Shown: positions 1 through 11,526, numbered from the stretch's first letter. The stretch: DNA of 64,000 nucleotides from Larix kaempferi (GCA_027924585.1 BSBM01000442.1:6138001-6202000), one strand, 5' to 3'. Notes: generated by a model not told the origin, from the letters alone. Program-made: numbers and translations.

Positions 1-2185
1 TTGACTCTTTGACCAAGTTGTTTGAAGGAAATAACATAAATCAGAAGATGACTTTGTAGAATCAATTGAAAGGGGTAAAGATCCAGAATGGAGAGACCAT
101 TCAATCCTACTTTTCTAAGGTCTCTCAAATCAAGGAACAAATTGAAGCTGTGGATGAAGTAGTGGAGAATGGAGAAATTGCAATGACCACATTGAATGGC
201 CTACCTAAGTCATGGGACTCCTTCATCCAAGGAATCTGTGCAAGAAATAAATTGATCTCTTTCAGTAGACTGTGGGAGGAATGTTCACAAGAAGAAGCTA
301 GGCTTGTGGCCCAAGAATAAAAGATGGCAAATGAAAATCAAGCTCTCACAGCACACACCAAGAAAGGTAAGTTCAAGAGGGAGCAATCTTATCACAAGAG
401 AACTCCACACCACCATCAAAGAGACAAGAAAGATTTGAGGTGCTTTACTTGTAATGAGAAGGGACACTTTTCTTCATATTGTCCCAAGAATAATAAGAAC
501 AAAAACAACAACAACTACAACAAGAAGAGGAAGAGCAACAAGAAGAGATATCATGCTCATGCTGCTGAGGATGATGAACCTCCCAAGAAGAAGACTAGGG
601 AAGAAAGTGAAGACTCTTCAAGTGAGGAAGAATATGTGTTGATCTCTGCTCTCACAGGTACTGTCTCTCATGGATGTGATGATTGGCTTATTGATAGTGG
701 GGATTCCAAACACATAACTGGGTTTAAAGAATCCTTTATAGATCTGTCTGAACATGAGTCACCTCATAAGGTGAAACTTGGGGATGACTATCAATATCCC
801 ATAAAAGGAAGTGGTGAAGCCTCCTACAAACTAGACCCTGGGAAGTCTTTGAAGATGAAATATGTTCTATATGTACCTAGACTCAAGAAGAATCTTCTCT
901 CCATATCATCTTTGGATGTAAAAGGAATGAGAGTTGCATTTGTGGATGGCCAAGTACTCTTGTGGCCAAAGGGTAAGACCATAGATGATGCAGTAGTGAT
1001 TGGAGAGCAAGAGGGAGGATTGTACAAATTGAAGGGACAACCTAAACATGCCATGGTACATGAATCCATGGAGCCAAGTGAACTTTGGCATAGAAGGATT
1101 GCACACATTCACTACAGAGCACTACCAATTGCAAGCAAAGTTGTAGAAGGTCTTCTTGAAATCGAGTCAAAGACCGAAGGAATTTGCAAAGGATGTGCAA
1201 AAGGGAAGAACACTAAGAAGGCATTTCCAAGAAGTGAAATCAAAGCAAAAGGAATCTTGGAGATTATCGACTCCGATGTATGCGGACCAATGTCATCCAG
1301 TTCTCTGAGTGGGTATGTATATTATGTTTCCTTCATTGATGATTTCTCTAGGAAGACTTGGGTTTATTTCTTGAAGAATAAATATGAAGTGTTTGATAAG
1401 TTCAAGGAATTCAAAGCCTTGTTAGAAAATCAAACTGATAAGAAGATCAAGACCTTCAGATCCGACAATGGCGGAGAATTCACTTCAGGATATTTCAAGA
1501 AGTTATGCAGTGATTCAGGGATTGAGAGGGACTTGACCACTCCTTACAATCCACAACAGAATGGGGTTGAAGAAAGGAAAAATATAACTATCATGGAATC
1601 AGCACGAGAAATGCTTCATGACCAAGATATGCATATGCATCTATGGAAAAAAGCAGCTAGGATAGCTGTATATGTGCAGAACAGAACACCCCACAAGATA
1701 CTTGACAACAAAACACCAGAAGAAGTTTTCTCAGGTAAGAAACCTGAAGTTAGCCATCTTAGGATATTTAGCTGTCCAGTATACACACACATTCCAAAGG
1801 AAAAGAGGACAAAGCTAGATCCTTCAGGAAAGAAGGGCATCTTTGTGGGTTACAGTGAAAGCTCAAAGGCATACAGAATCTACTTTCCAGGGTTCAAGAA
1901 GATTGACATCAGCAGGGATGTAACATTTGATGAAAACTCAACATACATCAAATCAATGAAGGCACTTGTTGAAGACAATGAAGAACCAAAGGTAACCATA
2001 TTTCAAGACACCACTATGAATGAAGCAATTCTAGAAGAAGTTCATGAAATTGAAGATCCACAAGAACCTGTAGATCCACCCCGTGAGAAGAACTCTCACA
2101 AGAGGAACCTGCATGGGCTAGAGAGCTCATCCAAGATGCAGAAAGGTATGGTATTCTAGAAGAGGAACACAGAGAAAGGAAAGGA
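1..2185 (+). pseudogene. copia gag - protease - integrase region (element A), disabled
   Basis: The gag part (to about 440) looks like the UBN2-type copia capsid and is followed by a CCHC zinc knuckle, CFTCNEKGHFSSYC, at 441-482, which in this family binds the element RNA. A basic Asn/Lys-rich linker follows. The protease shows the active-site triad DSG at 693-701 within DWLIDSGDSKH. A GAG-pre-integrase zinc region (about 1080-1220, with CKGCAKGK) precedes the integrase core, whose D,D,E residues fall in DSDVCGPM (about 1269-1290), SDNGGEF (about 1461) and NGVEERKN (about 1562). Stops at 57-59 and 318-320 interrupt gag. The frame is lost near 2105 and again near 2185, between integrase and reverse transcriptase. 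Catalytic motifs are otherwise intact, so decay is moderate. Confidence 0.92.
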
Positions 2186-3778
2186 CAAGGTCACACACTA
2201 GCTATGTTGCCTTGCTCTGTGACATTATGAACAAAGAACCTTCCAGTTATGAAGATGCAGCGGAAAAGAAAGAATGGAAGGATGCCATGGTCGAGGAATA
2301 CCAATCAATCATGAAGAATGATGTTTGGGATGTGGTCCCAAGACCAGAAGGGAAGTATGTTGTGACTTCCAAGTGGATCTATAAGATCAAGCATGCTGCA
2401 AATGGTAGCATAGAGAAATACAAGGCGAGTTTTGTAGCTCGTGGCTTCTCCCAGAAAGGGGATAGACTATGAAGAGAATTTTGCACCTGTAGCCAAATAC
2501 ACTTCCATCAGAACAGTACTTGCTCTAGCTGCAGTGATGAAGTGGAAGATACACCAGATGGATGTCAAGACATCTTTCTTGAATGGTGTAGTCGAAGAGG
2601 AAGTGTATGTGGAGCAGCCACTTGGTTTTGAGACATATGACAAGGAGTCATATGTGTGCAGGTTGAAGAAATCCTTGTATGGATTAAAGCAAGATACTAG
2701 GACTTGGTATGGTAGGATAGACAACTTTCTATCCATTTTGGGCTTTACCAAGAGTAAAGCGGATTCCAACCTTTGCTACAAGGTTGAGGAAGGAAATCAT
2801 GTGATACTACTATTGTATGTGGATGACCTGTTTGTTACAGGAGAGGATAGGTTGATTGCCGACACCAAGAGGAAGCTTGCTGCCGAGTTCGAGATGAAGG
2901 ACTTGGGGATGATGCATTACTTTCTAGGTATAGAGGTTTGGCAGAGTGCAGATGGAATATTCCTTGGACAAGGGAAGTATGAAGTAGATATCTTGAAGCA
3001 GTTCGGGATGATGGACTGCAAGGCCATGGCCACACCTATGGCATCGAACCTGAAGCTATTGTGTGATGCTTCATCCTAGCCAGTTGATGTCATGGTGTAT
3101 CGTCAAATGATTGGGTCCTTGATGTACCTGACGAACACGAGACCAGATATTTGCTTTGCGGTGAACACATTGAGCCATTTCCTGACGGGTCCGAGAGGTG
3201 TTCACCTGGTTGCTGTAAAGCATATTCTGAGGTACCTGAAGGGTACGATTGATTATGGGCTCAAGTATGATGCAAATCAAAATTTTAACTTGGAGGGTTA
3301 TGTTGATTCAGATTGGGCTGGCAGTGCTACAGATAGAAAGAGCACTTCGGGGTGCTGCTTCAGTATGGGATCGGATGTGATCTCTTGGTTTAGCAGGAAG
3401 CAATCCTGCATAGCACTGAGTACAGCCGAAGTAGAGTATGTTGCAGCTTGTTCGGCCAGTTGTGAGGCAATATGGCTTAGGAATCTACTGTCTGAGTTAT
3501 TTGATCTCCCATTGGATGCTACCTGTATCTATTGTGATAATCAGAGTTGTGTGAAGCTGTCAGAGAACTCGGTGTTCTATGACAGGTCGAAGCACATCGA
3601 GATCAAATATCACTATATCAGGGATATGGTTTAGAGAGGAGTAGTGAAGCTCCTGTATGTTGTGATGGATGAGCAGGTTGCAGATGTGTTGACGAAACCA
3701 CTAGCTGGAGTGAAGTTTGAGTGCTTCAAGGAGAGGCTTGGTGTTCTTCAGATTAAAGATACTTTGAGGAAGAAGTGA
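2186..3778 (+). pseudogene. copia reverse transcriptase - RNase H (element A), disabled
   Basis: The N-terminal RT segment (about 2212-2460, with KWIYKIK and FVARGFSQK) is followed by a frameshift near 2460. The next segment carries MDVKTSFLNG, LYGLKQ and the catalytic YVDD (about 2816-2827). A TAG at 3077-3079 then interrupts the same frame. RNase H begins near 3092 (YRQMIGSLMYLTNTRPDICF) and shows DSDWAGS, STAEVEYVAA and the tail motif SKHIEIKYHYIRD. A second in-frame TAG at 3632-3634 is followed by the normal copia C-terminus (DEQVADVLTKPLAGVKFE), ending at TGA 3776-3778. The copy is dead, but motif retention suggests it is not among the oldest here. Confidence 0.93.
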
Positions 3779-3851
3779 TGGGACACATTTGCAGGAGCCA
3801 TTCCAAGCATGGTGCTAGGAGGATCCTTCCCATGGCTGTGGATGTAAGCGT

Positions 3852-4176
3852 TGTGTGATGAGCATCAGGATGATGCTCCAGTTACTGCTATGTATGATGA
3901 TCATGATGATCATGTATGAGGATATGCATCAGGTGGATGCTAATTTGTATGATCAGTTTGATTATATGGTTATGATGAGTATCAGGATGATGCTCTAGAT
4001 GATATGCATCAGGATGATGCTATGATGATGATTAGGATGATCATGCGATGATGACATGCATCGCGACGATGCTGTGACGATGACCAAGTTGATCATGTGA
4101 TGATGTGCATCAGGACAATGTACGGTATGATGATGATCAGTATGATCATGAGTATCAGGATGATACTCCATGGCCG
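3852..4176 (+). repeat. GATG-rich irregular short tandem repeats after pol (element A)
   Basis: The stretch is built from variants of a unit like GCATCAGGATGATGCT joined by GATGATCATGATGATCATG-type runs. Many units are imperfect palindromes (GCATC..GATGC, ATCATGATGATCAT). It starts about 75 bases after the pol stop and has no coding continuity. Element B has comparable ATCATC/GATG-rich DNA in the same element position. Confidence 0.8.
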
Positions 4177-4230
4177 TGGACATGTTGTGCAGATAAGCAT
4201 ATAATCTTGCCATGGGAGATTTGCAGATAC

Positions 4231-4650
4231 TCTTGTGAGGTTTTTCCTATGGCATGTAATAGTTCCCTGGGAGATCTGGAAAATGCTCTTTCGAGGTTTT
4301 TCTTTGGGAGGACATATAATATTTCCCTAGGATATCTGATAGGATGAGAAGTACGCTCGTAATCAGTCCTGGGATGCTCTTTCGATTTTTTGTCCTATGG
4401 CATATAATATTTCCCTGGGAGATCCGATAGGTTGAGAAGTACGCTCGTAATCAGTCCTGGGATGCTCTTTCAAGGTTTTTCCATGACCACATGTAATATT
4501 TCCCTGGGAGATCCGATAGGTTGAGCAGTATGCTCGTAATCAGTCCTGGGATGCTCTTTCAAGGTTTTGTGGTGGTCACATATAATATTTCCCTAGGAGA
4601 TCCGATAGGTTGAGCAGTAAGCTCGTAGTAAGTCCCGAGGATTCCACAGT
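4231..4650 (+). repeat. tandem repeat of about 88-91 bp, four and a half copies (element A)
   Basis: Units beginning CTCTTTC start at 4286, 4377, 4465 and 4554, giving periods of 91, 88 and 89. An earlier partial unit starts near 4231. Each holds TTTCCCTGGGAGATCCGATA, then TTGAGAAGTACGCTCGTAAT, then CAGTCCTGGGATG. The copies are close in sequence, so the array expanded late or is kept homogeneous. No conserved reading frame is evident because the periods are not multiples of three. Confidence 0.88.
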
Positions 4651-4889
4651 ATGGCTAGTGATGATGAAGACCTACAGGAGGCTAGGCCTACATCCAACAT
4701 GAAAAAGGGCTGGCTCTGTAGAACTTCATATGACAATAAGAATTCAGAGATAGCCCAGTGATCAAGATGTCGAGTACAATAGCAGTGATGATGATGATGC
4801 TCCGTGATCCAGTGATGATGATCCAACTCCAGAATTGAAGACTTGCACCAATATGTATTGATGACCTGTGTCTAGAGAATACCTTCCTA

Positions 4890-4901
4890 GTTAAGAGGGA
4901 G
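4890..4901 (+). promoter_or_regulatory. polypurine tract of element A
   Basis: The purine run AAGAGGGAG directly precedes the TGTTGATG start of the LTR. In LTR retrotransposons this RNase H-resistant tract primes plus-strand DNA synthesis, and its position fixes the LTR start at 4902. Confidence 0.75.
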
Positions 4902-5494
4902 TGTTGATGTATTTGTAACTTCGGAAGATATTCACTTGTATATTACTTTTGTACTTTATTGTATATCCAATAGAGATGTATTATTCCTCTGATTGGAAGT
5001 GTCATCATTTGTATTTGCAAGTGTCGCAAGTTACATTGTAAGTGTCGTCATTTGTATTGATGGGTTATTATACCACCAGTGTGGGGTTGGCCCTAGTTAG
5101 GTCATGTGGTTGGGTTATTAGGATTCCTTAGGAAGTCAGCCTTGTTGGTTTATTGGTAGGTCAAGTCAATGTATACATAGAGGGTGTGCATCTCTCATTC
5201 TATTCATTTCACTCACTTCTCAAGCTCGCATAGCTAAGACAGAAAGTGGCGCACAAGTGGATGAGGAGGAGTATCTGCTAGAGACATCTCTTTGGGTTTG
5301 ACCATTGTGATCTTGGTTTGTGTCTTATCTTATCTCTGAGGAAGTTGCGGCGTTTTTCACCTTCTTGGTTTTCCCCGAGGAAACTCTGTGTCTCTTGTGT
5401 GCTTGTGTTATTGTGTCTATGATTGATATGCTGTACATGTTATTCTCTTAGTGATCCTGAATGATAATGGAATGAAATTATCAAAAAATTAACA
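4902..5494 (+). repeat. 3' LTR of copia element A
   Basis: It starts TGTTGATGTATTTG after the polypurine tract and ends AATTAACA, 593 bp. Its family relationship to the 589-bp minus-strand LTR at 58035-58623 is visible: both open TGTTGA, share TTGTATATCC, a TCGGCC/TTGGCC block before GGGTTATTA, a GTGTCTCTTGTG-type run, and AGTGATCCTGA near the end. No second copy lies in the window, so the start and end rest on the tract and on the partner LTR. Confidence 0.8.
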
Positions 5495-5898
5495 TAACTT
5501 TCCAATGGGATACTGAGCACCCTAAACAGAGATCGTATGCAAACGTTATGCCCCCAAGAAGTTGACACCTCAACTAACCACCTTGTGGCCTGCAAACCTT
5601 TTTACGTTTCATCTCCTAGGGTTATGTTTTTGAAGTTTAGTATTTTTTCCCTCATGTTTATGAGAAAAATTCCCTTCAGCCTCCTTTTGTAATCATCTTG
5701 TCACAAATGAGCATAGCCGCCACATCTCTTCTCATAAATATAGCTACCACCATTCTAGCTACTTTTATTTTATAGTTTGTTCTATTTCATTCATTAAATA
5801 GAATCCGAGTTTAATGTATCATTTTGTTCCTCTAAATATATCTGTGTATATGGTTCCATATATTCTATTTCATTTCATTCTCACATCAATCTGGATCA
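5495..5898 (+). repeat. 5' LTR of gypsy element E, lacking its first ~220 bp
   Basis: It aligns along its length with 10805-11210: shared GGGATAC, AGCACCCTAAACA, AGAAGTTGACACCTCAA, CTTTTTACG, CATCTCCTAGGGTTA and CACATCTCTTCTCA. It ends CTGGATCA, one base before the primer-binding site; the 3' copy ends ACGGATCA. Similarity begins right after the end of the copia A LTR, so the missing portion should lie upstream of the window. Confidence 0.9.
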
Positions 5899-5899
5899 G

Positions 5900-5911
5900 T
5901 GGTATCAGAGC
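5900..5911 (+). promoter_or_regulatory. primer-binding site, initiator Met-tRNA (element E)
   Basis: TGGTATCAGAGC matches the complement of the 3' end of plant initiator methionine tRNA and lies one base after the 5' LTR end. It marks where minus-strand DNA synthesis would start. Confidence 0.93.
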
Positions 5912-6146
5912 AGTCTTCTCTTTTTTTATTTCTCCATGCATGTCCCCAACGAGGTCGAGATATAGAAAGTTGGGTCTTGAACTAGTTGAACTTGAGAGAG
6001 ACCGACCTTATCTTCCCAAACCACCCCCCATGGATGAGGAAAAGAGAGATGATGGAGCAGGATATCATATCAATTTGTTTCTCTAGGAATCCCTTGCGCA
6101 ACATAGGAATTAGATGACAGGAAATTTCTCCTAAATCCTTCGATGA

Positions 6147-6950
6147 ATGCCAGCCACAATGGAGGGATCATCAAGTAGTCACTTCGGAGGAGACACACCA
6201 TTCAAGGTACAAGTTAAATTTGATATCCCTTTATTTGAATGCCATATCATTGATGATTCCCTAGATAAAAGTTTGATACTGCTAGAAGGGTATTTCTCTA
6301 TCCACAATTTCTCCGACGGGGAAAAGGTCACCTTTGTCCTCCTTAAGGCTGTACCCAATGTCAAAAAGTGGTGGGAAACTTATTGTGATCAAAACTTAAT
6401 AGAGGAGTGTGGAATGTTTGAGGCCAATCCCACTTGGGCCTCTTTTATAAATGTCATTAAGGAAAAATATTATCTTGTGGGAAACTATGACGACCAGTAC
6501 ATGAGATGGAAAACACTGCGTCCAGAGAGGGACCAAACAGTTCCAGAGTTCACAATTACCTTACATACTTTGCGCACCAATATGGGTATCAAATATTTTG
6601 AGCGAAATCTAGTTATAAAATAATTTGGGGGAATACATAGGTACATATAAACTGAAATGGAGTTTCTGGACATCTCGTCATTGGGATTTGCTTATCGATA
6701 TGTCGTCAAGATCAAGCAAAAATTCAAGCAGAAGAACAAGTGAGAGTTTGGGCCTACAAATCCACCATAGAAGCAAGGAAATGGTAACCCTATCTCATAG
6801 AAAAAAGACATAGTAAGGAAAACCATCCCCAATACAACCAATCCAAGCCACAAGAAAAGAAGTGGAATGGGAAAACAAAGAAAGAAACCGGAAAATGGTG
6901 TGAGTTCCATAAGAGCCCCTAGCACAACACTAATGAATGTCGCTCAAAGC
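6147..6950 (+). pseudogene. gypsy gag with zinc-knuckle remnant (element E)
   Basis: The open stretch 6147-6623 resembles the retrotransposon gag (capsid) domain: LEGYFSIHNFSDGEKVTF, then a Trp-Trp motif (VKKWWETY) and WASFINVIKEKYY. It stops at TAA 6621-6623. Past further frame breaks, the text around 6895-6950 resembles a zinc knuckle with Cys-Glu-Phe-His and a downstream His/Cys, with one residue replaced by a TAG. An Asp/Ser/Glu-rich linker follows. The protein would package element RNA; this copy cannot. Confidence 0.85.
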
Positions 6951-7584
6951 AGTCATTGATGGCCAAGGTAAAAGATTCATATTCAACTCCTAGTTCTGAC
7001 TTTGATTCAGAACCAAGTGTTGAAGCTTCAGATTCAACTACCAGTCCCAAGTTTGATTCAGAACCCAGTGTTGCTGTCGCAAACAGGGGAAACCAGATCA
7101 TTAACGTAGAACCTAGCATCACCATTGCTACCACAAAGATCCATCCTGACGATCCAGAGGAGCCATAGGAAGGTGAGTGCCTCTTCCATTCGCATATGTG
7201 GGTAAAGGGAACTCTACTACATCTCATTGTTGACATCGAAAGCCAAAAGAACCTGATTTAAACAAAGGTCATCAAATGGTTGAATTTCCAACAACACCAC
7301 ACCCACAACCATACAACATTAGGTGGCTTAGCCTAGGACGATACATCCACGTTAATCAACAATGTCACCTACCTTACAACATCAAGCCCTTCAAAGATGA
7401 GGTAATGTGTGATGTTGAATCACTCGAAGTTTGTGATGTTCTTTTAGGACAGGCATATATGTGGAAGTGCCATGTTGTGTGTGAATATAGACCTCGTAGT
7501 GTCATTATTAATTTAGGAAAACAACTCTACACGATACTAGATACAGTTCCCACTACTGCAATGTCTCTCATCACAACTAAGTAG
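6951..7584 (+). pseudogene. gypsy aspartic protease remnant (element E)
   Basis: Around 7190-7260 the translation keeps a retropepsin-like setting (LLHLIVDIESQKNL). The expected Asp-Ser/Ile-Gly triad reads DIE, so the active-site glycine is replaced. The remainder, including KPFKDEVMCDVESLEVCDVL and AYMWKCHVV (7276-7584), is the C-terminal half of the gypsy protease and linker. Stops at 7166-7168 and 7582-7584 and a frame change near 7260 split it. Confidence 0.8.
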
Positions 7585-7689
7585 TGAAGGAAGGTAATCT
7601 ACAAGACTGGTAAATTTTTCCTCTTAATGATTCACTTTTAAGAATAATGGATCATAGCAACATCCACTTCCTCCACAAAGGGTCTCTCT

Positions 7690-9110
7690 ACATAGTAGAA
7701 GCAGGTGGACAAGATCGTGGAAGCACATAGAGACATCTTCACCACACCTGCCAAGGTGCCAATGCATTGCCAAGTCAAGCACTTAATTGATTTGATACCC
7801 ATGGTGCCTCTCCCTAATGGGTCACTATACAAGCGTTCCCTCATGGAAAATGAAGAAATAAAGCGGCAAATTCAATAATTAATCGAAAACGAGCACATCA
7901 AGATGAGATACTCACCTTGTGGGAGACCAATTGTGTTGATGCAGAAGAAATATGGGACTTGGTGACTCTGTATTGATTATATATCTCTAAACAAAATCAC
8001 AGTCTGCAATATGTATCCCATTTCTTGGATTAATGACCTTATCGACCAAATCAATGGTTCCAAGTATTTTAGTAATATTGATCTAAAGTTCGGTTATCAT
8101 CATGTACCAATTGAGCTGACCAATGTTTGGGAAAATGGCTTCAAATATCGAGAAGGACTTTTTGAGTGGTTGGTCATGACTTTTGGCTTGACTAATGCTC
8201 CAACGAATTTCATGAGGATGATGGATGATAGTATCCATCCATTCACTAATTATTTTGTGGTTGTATATCTAGATGACATCCTCATCTACAATAGAATGTG
8301 GGCAGAGCATTTGGAGTATATTCAATAGGTCCTCAGGACCTTGCGACAACACAAGTTATATTCCAATATAGAGAGGTGATCATTTGGAATGGAGAGAATT
8401 TAGTACATTGGATACATCATGGATTAACATGGGGTGCATGTGGATCTATCCAAGATCCAATCCATTCTCTACTAGCCAACCCCAATGACTCTCACAAACC
8501 TTCGCAGCTTCCTAGGCCTTTCCAACTTCTATCACAGATTTGTGTTGGCCTTCTCTCATATTTCTTGGTCCCTTACCCAGGTGACCAAAGGAGGATCTAA
8601 GGCCAAGTTTTTGTGGACAAAGTCACAACAAAAATCATTTGAGGATCTAAATCAATGCTTATGTTCGACACCCATCCTTACCATACCATATCTGCAATAG
8701 CCCTTTTAAATTGAGACATATGCTTTGGACTAGCTATTAGCACAATCCTCACTCAGCATGTCCATACAGTGGCATATAATAGTGAGACACTCTTATATGC
8801 AGTCCACAAATACCCCACCTATGAAAAGGAAATGTATTCCATTGTCCAATCTTGTCTCCAATGGAAGCATTACATTATTGGAAAAGAGACGGTCATCCAC
8901 ATTGATCATAAGCCGCTGCAATTCATGCAAACACAAGGGAAAATTTAGAATGATGGCCACCAAAAATGGTCCACATACTTGCAAGAATTCCACCTAAACA
9001 TCAAATATAAGAAGGGAAGCACCAATCAAGTCGTTGATTTTCTCAGTCGACCTCCAGTGGTAGCCTTGACTATGGTGCTCAACTCTTGTGTCCAAGAGAC
9101 CTCTGAGTGA
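7690..9110 (+). pseudogene. gypsy reverse transcriptase - RNase H (element E), disabled
   Basis: Upstream pieces (7700-8000) carry SLYKRSLMEN and SPCGRPIVLMQKK, the start of gypsy RT. The stretch 8011-8328 has YPISWINDLIDQI, FSNIDLKFGYHHV, FGLTNAP and the catalytic VVYLDDILIY (about 8260-8285). After frame changes, 8485-8700 has LRSFLGLSNFYHRFV and FLWTKSQQKSFEDL, the RT-RNase H connection. RNase H text follows in shifting frames up to about 9060, including HIDHKPLQF-like and DFLSRPPV-like motifs. The YLDD motif is intact, but the polyprotein is broken at least five times. Confidence 0.88.
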
Positions 9111-10574
9111 TCTCAACTATATGATAGTTATCCTGAGTTTTCTTCCACCTATCGATCATTGTGTTAGGCACACCAATGGCATACTTTCATCTCCAAGAAG
9201 GAATCTTACGCCATCTAGGCCATCTATGTGTTCCTTCAAGCGAGCGTGTCAAGCTGATTTGGGAAGCACATTACAGTCGGGTGGCGGTGCACTTTGGCAT
9301 AGAAAATACAGTAGCAGTCTTGCAGAAGTGTTTTTATTGGCCGAATCTCTAACAAGATGTTGGTAGGTATATCACATCATGCACTACTTGTGCCATTGTG
9401 AAACCTGCCATTAAGAAGGAAGGGTTGTACACCATTTTCCTACTCCCAATGGGCCTTTGGAGTCCATCTCCATGGACTACATGTCAGGAATACCTTCAAC
9501 AAAGAATAGTAATGACTATGTGTTTGTGGTCATGGATCGCTTCTCTAATATGGCCATTCTAATAGCCTGCAAGAAGAGCATCACCTTCGAACCCACTGCT
9601 AAGCTCTTCTTTGAATTTGTTTGGGTTCATTTCGAGCTACCGCAAACTATCACTTCCGATAAGGAGAAAAAATTATTGAGCACATTTTGGTCTATCCTAT
9701 GGTCACTAATGGACACCAAACTTCCCAGTCGACTTCATTCCACCCCCAAACCAATGGACAGACAGAGGTGGACAATAGGATGATTGAGCATATTCTGAGG
9801 ATGTACAATTCTAAATATCCCTACATATGGGATGAGAGCCTCCCATATATTCAACATAGTTACAACATATCCAGTCATAGATCTATTGGACAAATCCCTT
9901 TCTAGGTGTTCTTTGGATTCCAACCATTGGCCCCAATTGTTGTAGCTTTTCCCATTTCATCAACACAAGAGGAATATTCCCATGCCCGCACTAATGTAGA
10001 CAAGGCCACTCTATTTTTGGAATGTATTCAACACATCCATCAACAATTCCATGACATTCTGGAAAAATCCAATGCCAAGTACAAGCAATGACATGACCAA
10101 CATTGAGTTCCACACAAATTTCAAGTGGGTGATAGGGTTTGGTTTCATTTGAAAAAAGAGCGGCTCATGGGACCCCATCAAAAGATTCATCCACTTCAAT
10201 ATGGTCCATACACCATCACCAAGGTATTCAGTGAGAATTCCTTCGAATTAAGCACTCCTCCCTTTATTGACCTACACCCATTATTTAATGTGGAGCTCCT
10301 CCTCCCATATTTTCCACCATTGTTGGACACCTTAGAGGTGGTAGAGAGTTTGGACCCATCATAAATAAACCCTGATTGTGTGGAGCAGGCTACAGTTGAT
10401 TGGATAATGGATACACAGGTTAAGGGAACTCGCCATCAATGTTTTCAGCTCTATTGGGTCGTCAAAAGCGGACAGTTTCTTCACCAAGGAAAGTGGCTCA
10501 CCAAGAGTCAAATTCAGCAGAAGTTGCCCCATTTGATGCAGGAACTTCACACAATGGATACCATTGATTCCTAA
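9111..10574 (+). pseudogene. gypsy integrase and C-terminal module (element E), disabled
   Basis: The His-His-Cys-Cys finger appears as HYSRVAVHFGIENT (about 9270-9310) and SCTTCAIVKP (about 9375-9405). The core has SMDYMSGIPSTKNS with its first Asp, FVVMDRFSNMAIL, a TSDKEKKLLSTFW segment with the second Asp, and QTNGQTEVDNR with the Glu (about 9740-9780). The stretch 10125-10364 has a GPY-type module (GDRVWFHLKKERL, YGPYTITKV, HPLFNVELLLPY). The following piece 10380-10574 (LYWVVKSGQFLHQGKWLT) sits where some gypsy lineages carry a chromodomain-like tail, but I do not see a convincing chromodomain. Stops and frameshifts separate all pieces. Confidence 0.87.
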
Positions 10575-10585
10575 GGGGGGAGGAA
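10573..10585 (+). promoter_or_regulatory. polypurine tract of element E
   Basis: AAGGGGGGAGGAA directly precedes the inferred 3' LTR start (TAATCTAG, presumably TGATCTAG originally). Confidence 0.75.
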
Positions 10586-11210
10586 TAATCTAGATGGATA
10601 TCGGTGTCCACCCACCTATTCCATTGGCTCAAAATAGCTTTTCTAGTTTGGCATTTTTCCAGTTTTGCAGTTTGGCAGTTTTTCCAATGTGGCATTTTTT
10701 TACAAATTTTCATGTCCAAAAATTTCAAGACTATTTTGAGTACACCATAGCCCAATTATATCCAAAGGAAGGAATGAGTGGGTGAAATGTTTACTTCTCG
10801 GCTAGAAATTTCCAACGGGATACCAAGCACCCTAAACAAAGATTGTATGAAAAATTTATACCCCCTAGAAGTTGACACCTCAAATAACCACCTTGGGGCC
10901 CGCAAACCTTTTTACGGTTCATCTCCTAGGGTTAGGTTTTTGATGTTTAGGGTTTTCCCTTCATTTTTATGATAAAAATACCCTTCGGACTCCTTTTGTA
11001 ATCAACTTGTCACGAATGAGTGTAGCCACCACATCTCTTCTCAGAAATATAGCTACCATCATTCTAGCTCATGCTTTTATTTTACAATATGTTATGTTTC
11101 ATTCATTTCATAGAATTTGAGTTTACTGTATCATTATGTTACTTGCAATATATCTTTGTATATGGTTGTATATATTCTCTTTCATTTCGTTCTCACATAA
11201 ATACGGATCA
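10586..11210 (+). repeat. 3' LTR of gypsy element E
   Basis: The start is inferred from the polypurine tract and the end from the 5' copy (ACGGATCA versus CTGGATCA). It is about 625 bp, of which the last 406 bp align with 5495-5898. Its first part includes repeated CAGTTTTGCAGTTTGGCAGT-like text not present in the 5' remnant. Confidence 0.85.
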
Positions 11211-11518
11211 TAATCTTAAAGAACATCACCCCAACTATTTGTGGTTAGAGGAGGATCTTGATTTGATCTACACCTACAAGAAATATCTAAAGGTTTAATT
11301 TAAATAAAGCTTGCTAAATTATGTAGTTGGCATGACCTAATAGTTTGTAAAAGTTTAAAACAATGACCAAATTCCAACCATTTAATCTACATCCATGATC
11401 TTGGTAACATTGTAGTTGACTATGTTCTTTCATCATATTATAAATTAATCAAATTTTTAACATTTGCATTTTATAAAATCATGAGCTTAATTTATATAAT
11501 AATCCTAATAGTAAGAAT
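11211..11518 (+). other. AT-rich spacer, no feature recognised
   Basis: I see no repeat, reading frame or transposon motif here other than the flanks of the adjacent SINE. Confidence 0.5.
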
Positions 11519-11526
11519 TACCTAAT

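Larger units (their letters stand above)
1..5494 (+). mobile_element. Ty1/copia LTR retrotransposon A, 3' part (5' LTR and gag start lie outside the window)
   Basis: Domains run in copia order: gag with zinc knuckle, aspartic protease, integrase, reverse transcriptase, RNase H, then a polypurine tract and a 3' LTR. Integrase before reverse transcriptase is what defines the copia superfamily. The reading frame has in-frame stops at 57, 318, 3077 and 3632 and frameshifts near 2105, 2185 and 2460, so this copy is dead. An extra 1.1 kb of repeat DNA lies between the pol stop (3776-3778) and the LTR (4902). The LTR ends exactly where gypsy LTR sequence begins, suggesting A inserted into gypsy element E. 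Confidence 0.93.
5495..11210 (+). mobile_element. Ty3/gypsy LTR retrotransposon E, heavily decayed
   Basis: A truncated 5' LTR (5495-5898) and a full 3' LTR (10586-11210) flank gag, protease, RT-RNase H, integrase and a C-terminal module in gypsy order (RT before integrase). A Met-tRNA primer-binding site follows the 5' LTR and a G-rich polypurine tract precedes the 3' LTR. Stops and frameshifts occur in every domain. The missing first part of the 5' LTR is explained if copia A inserted there. Confidence 0.93.
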
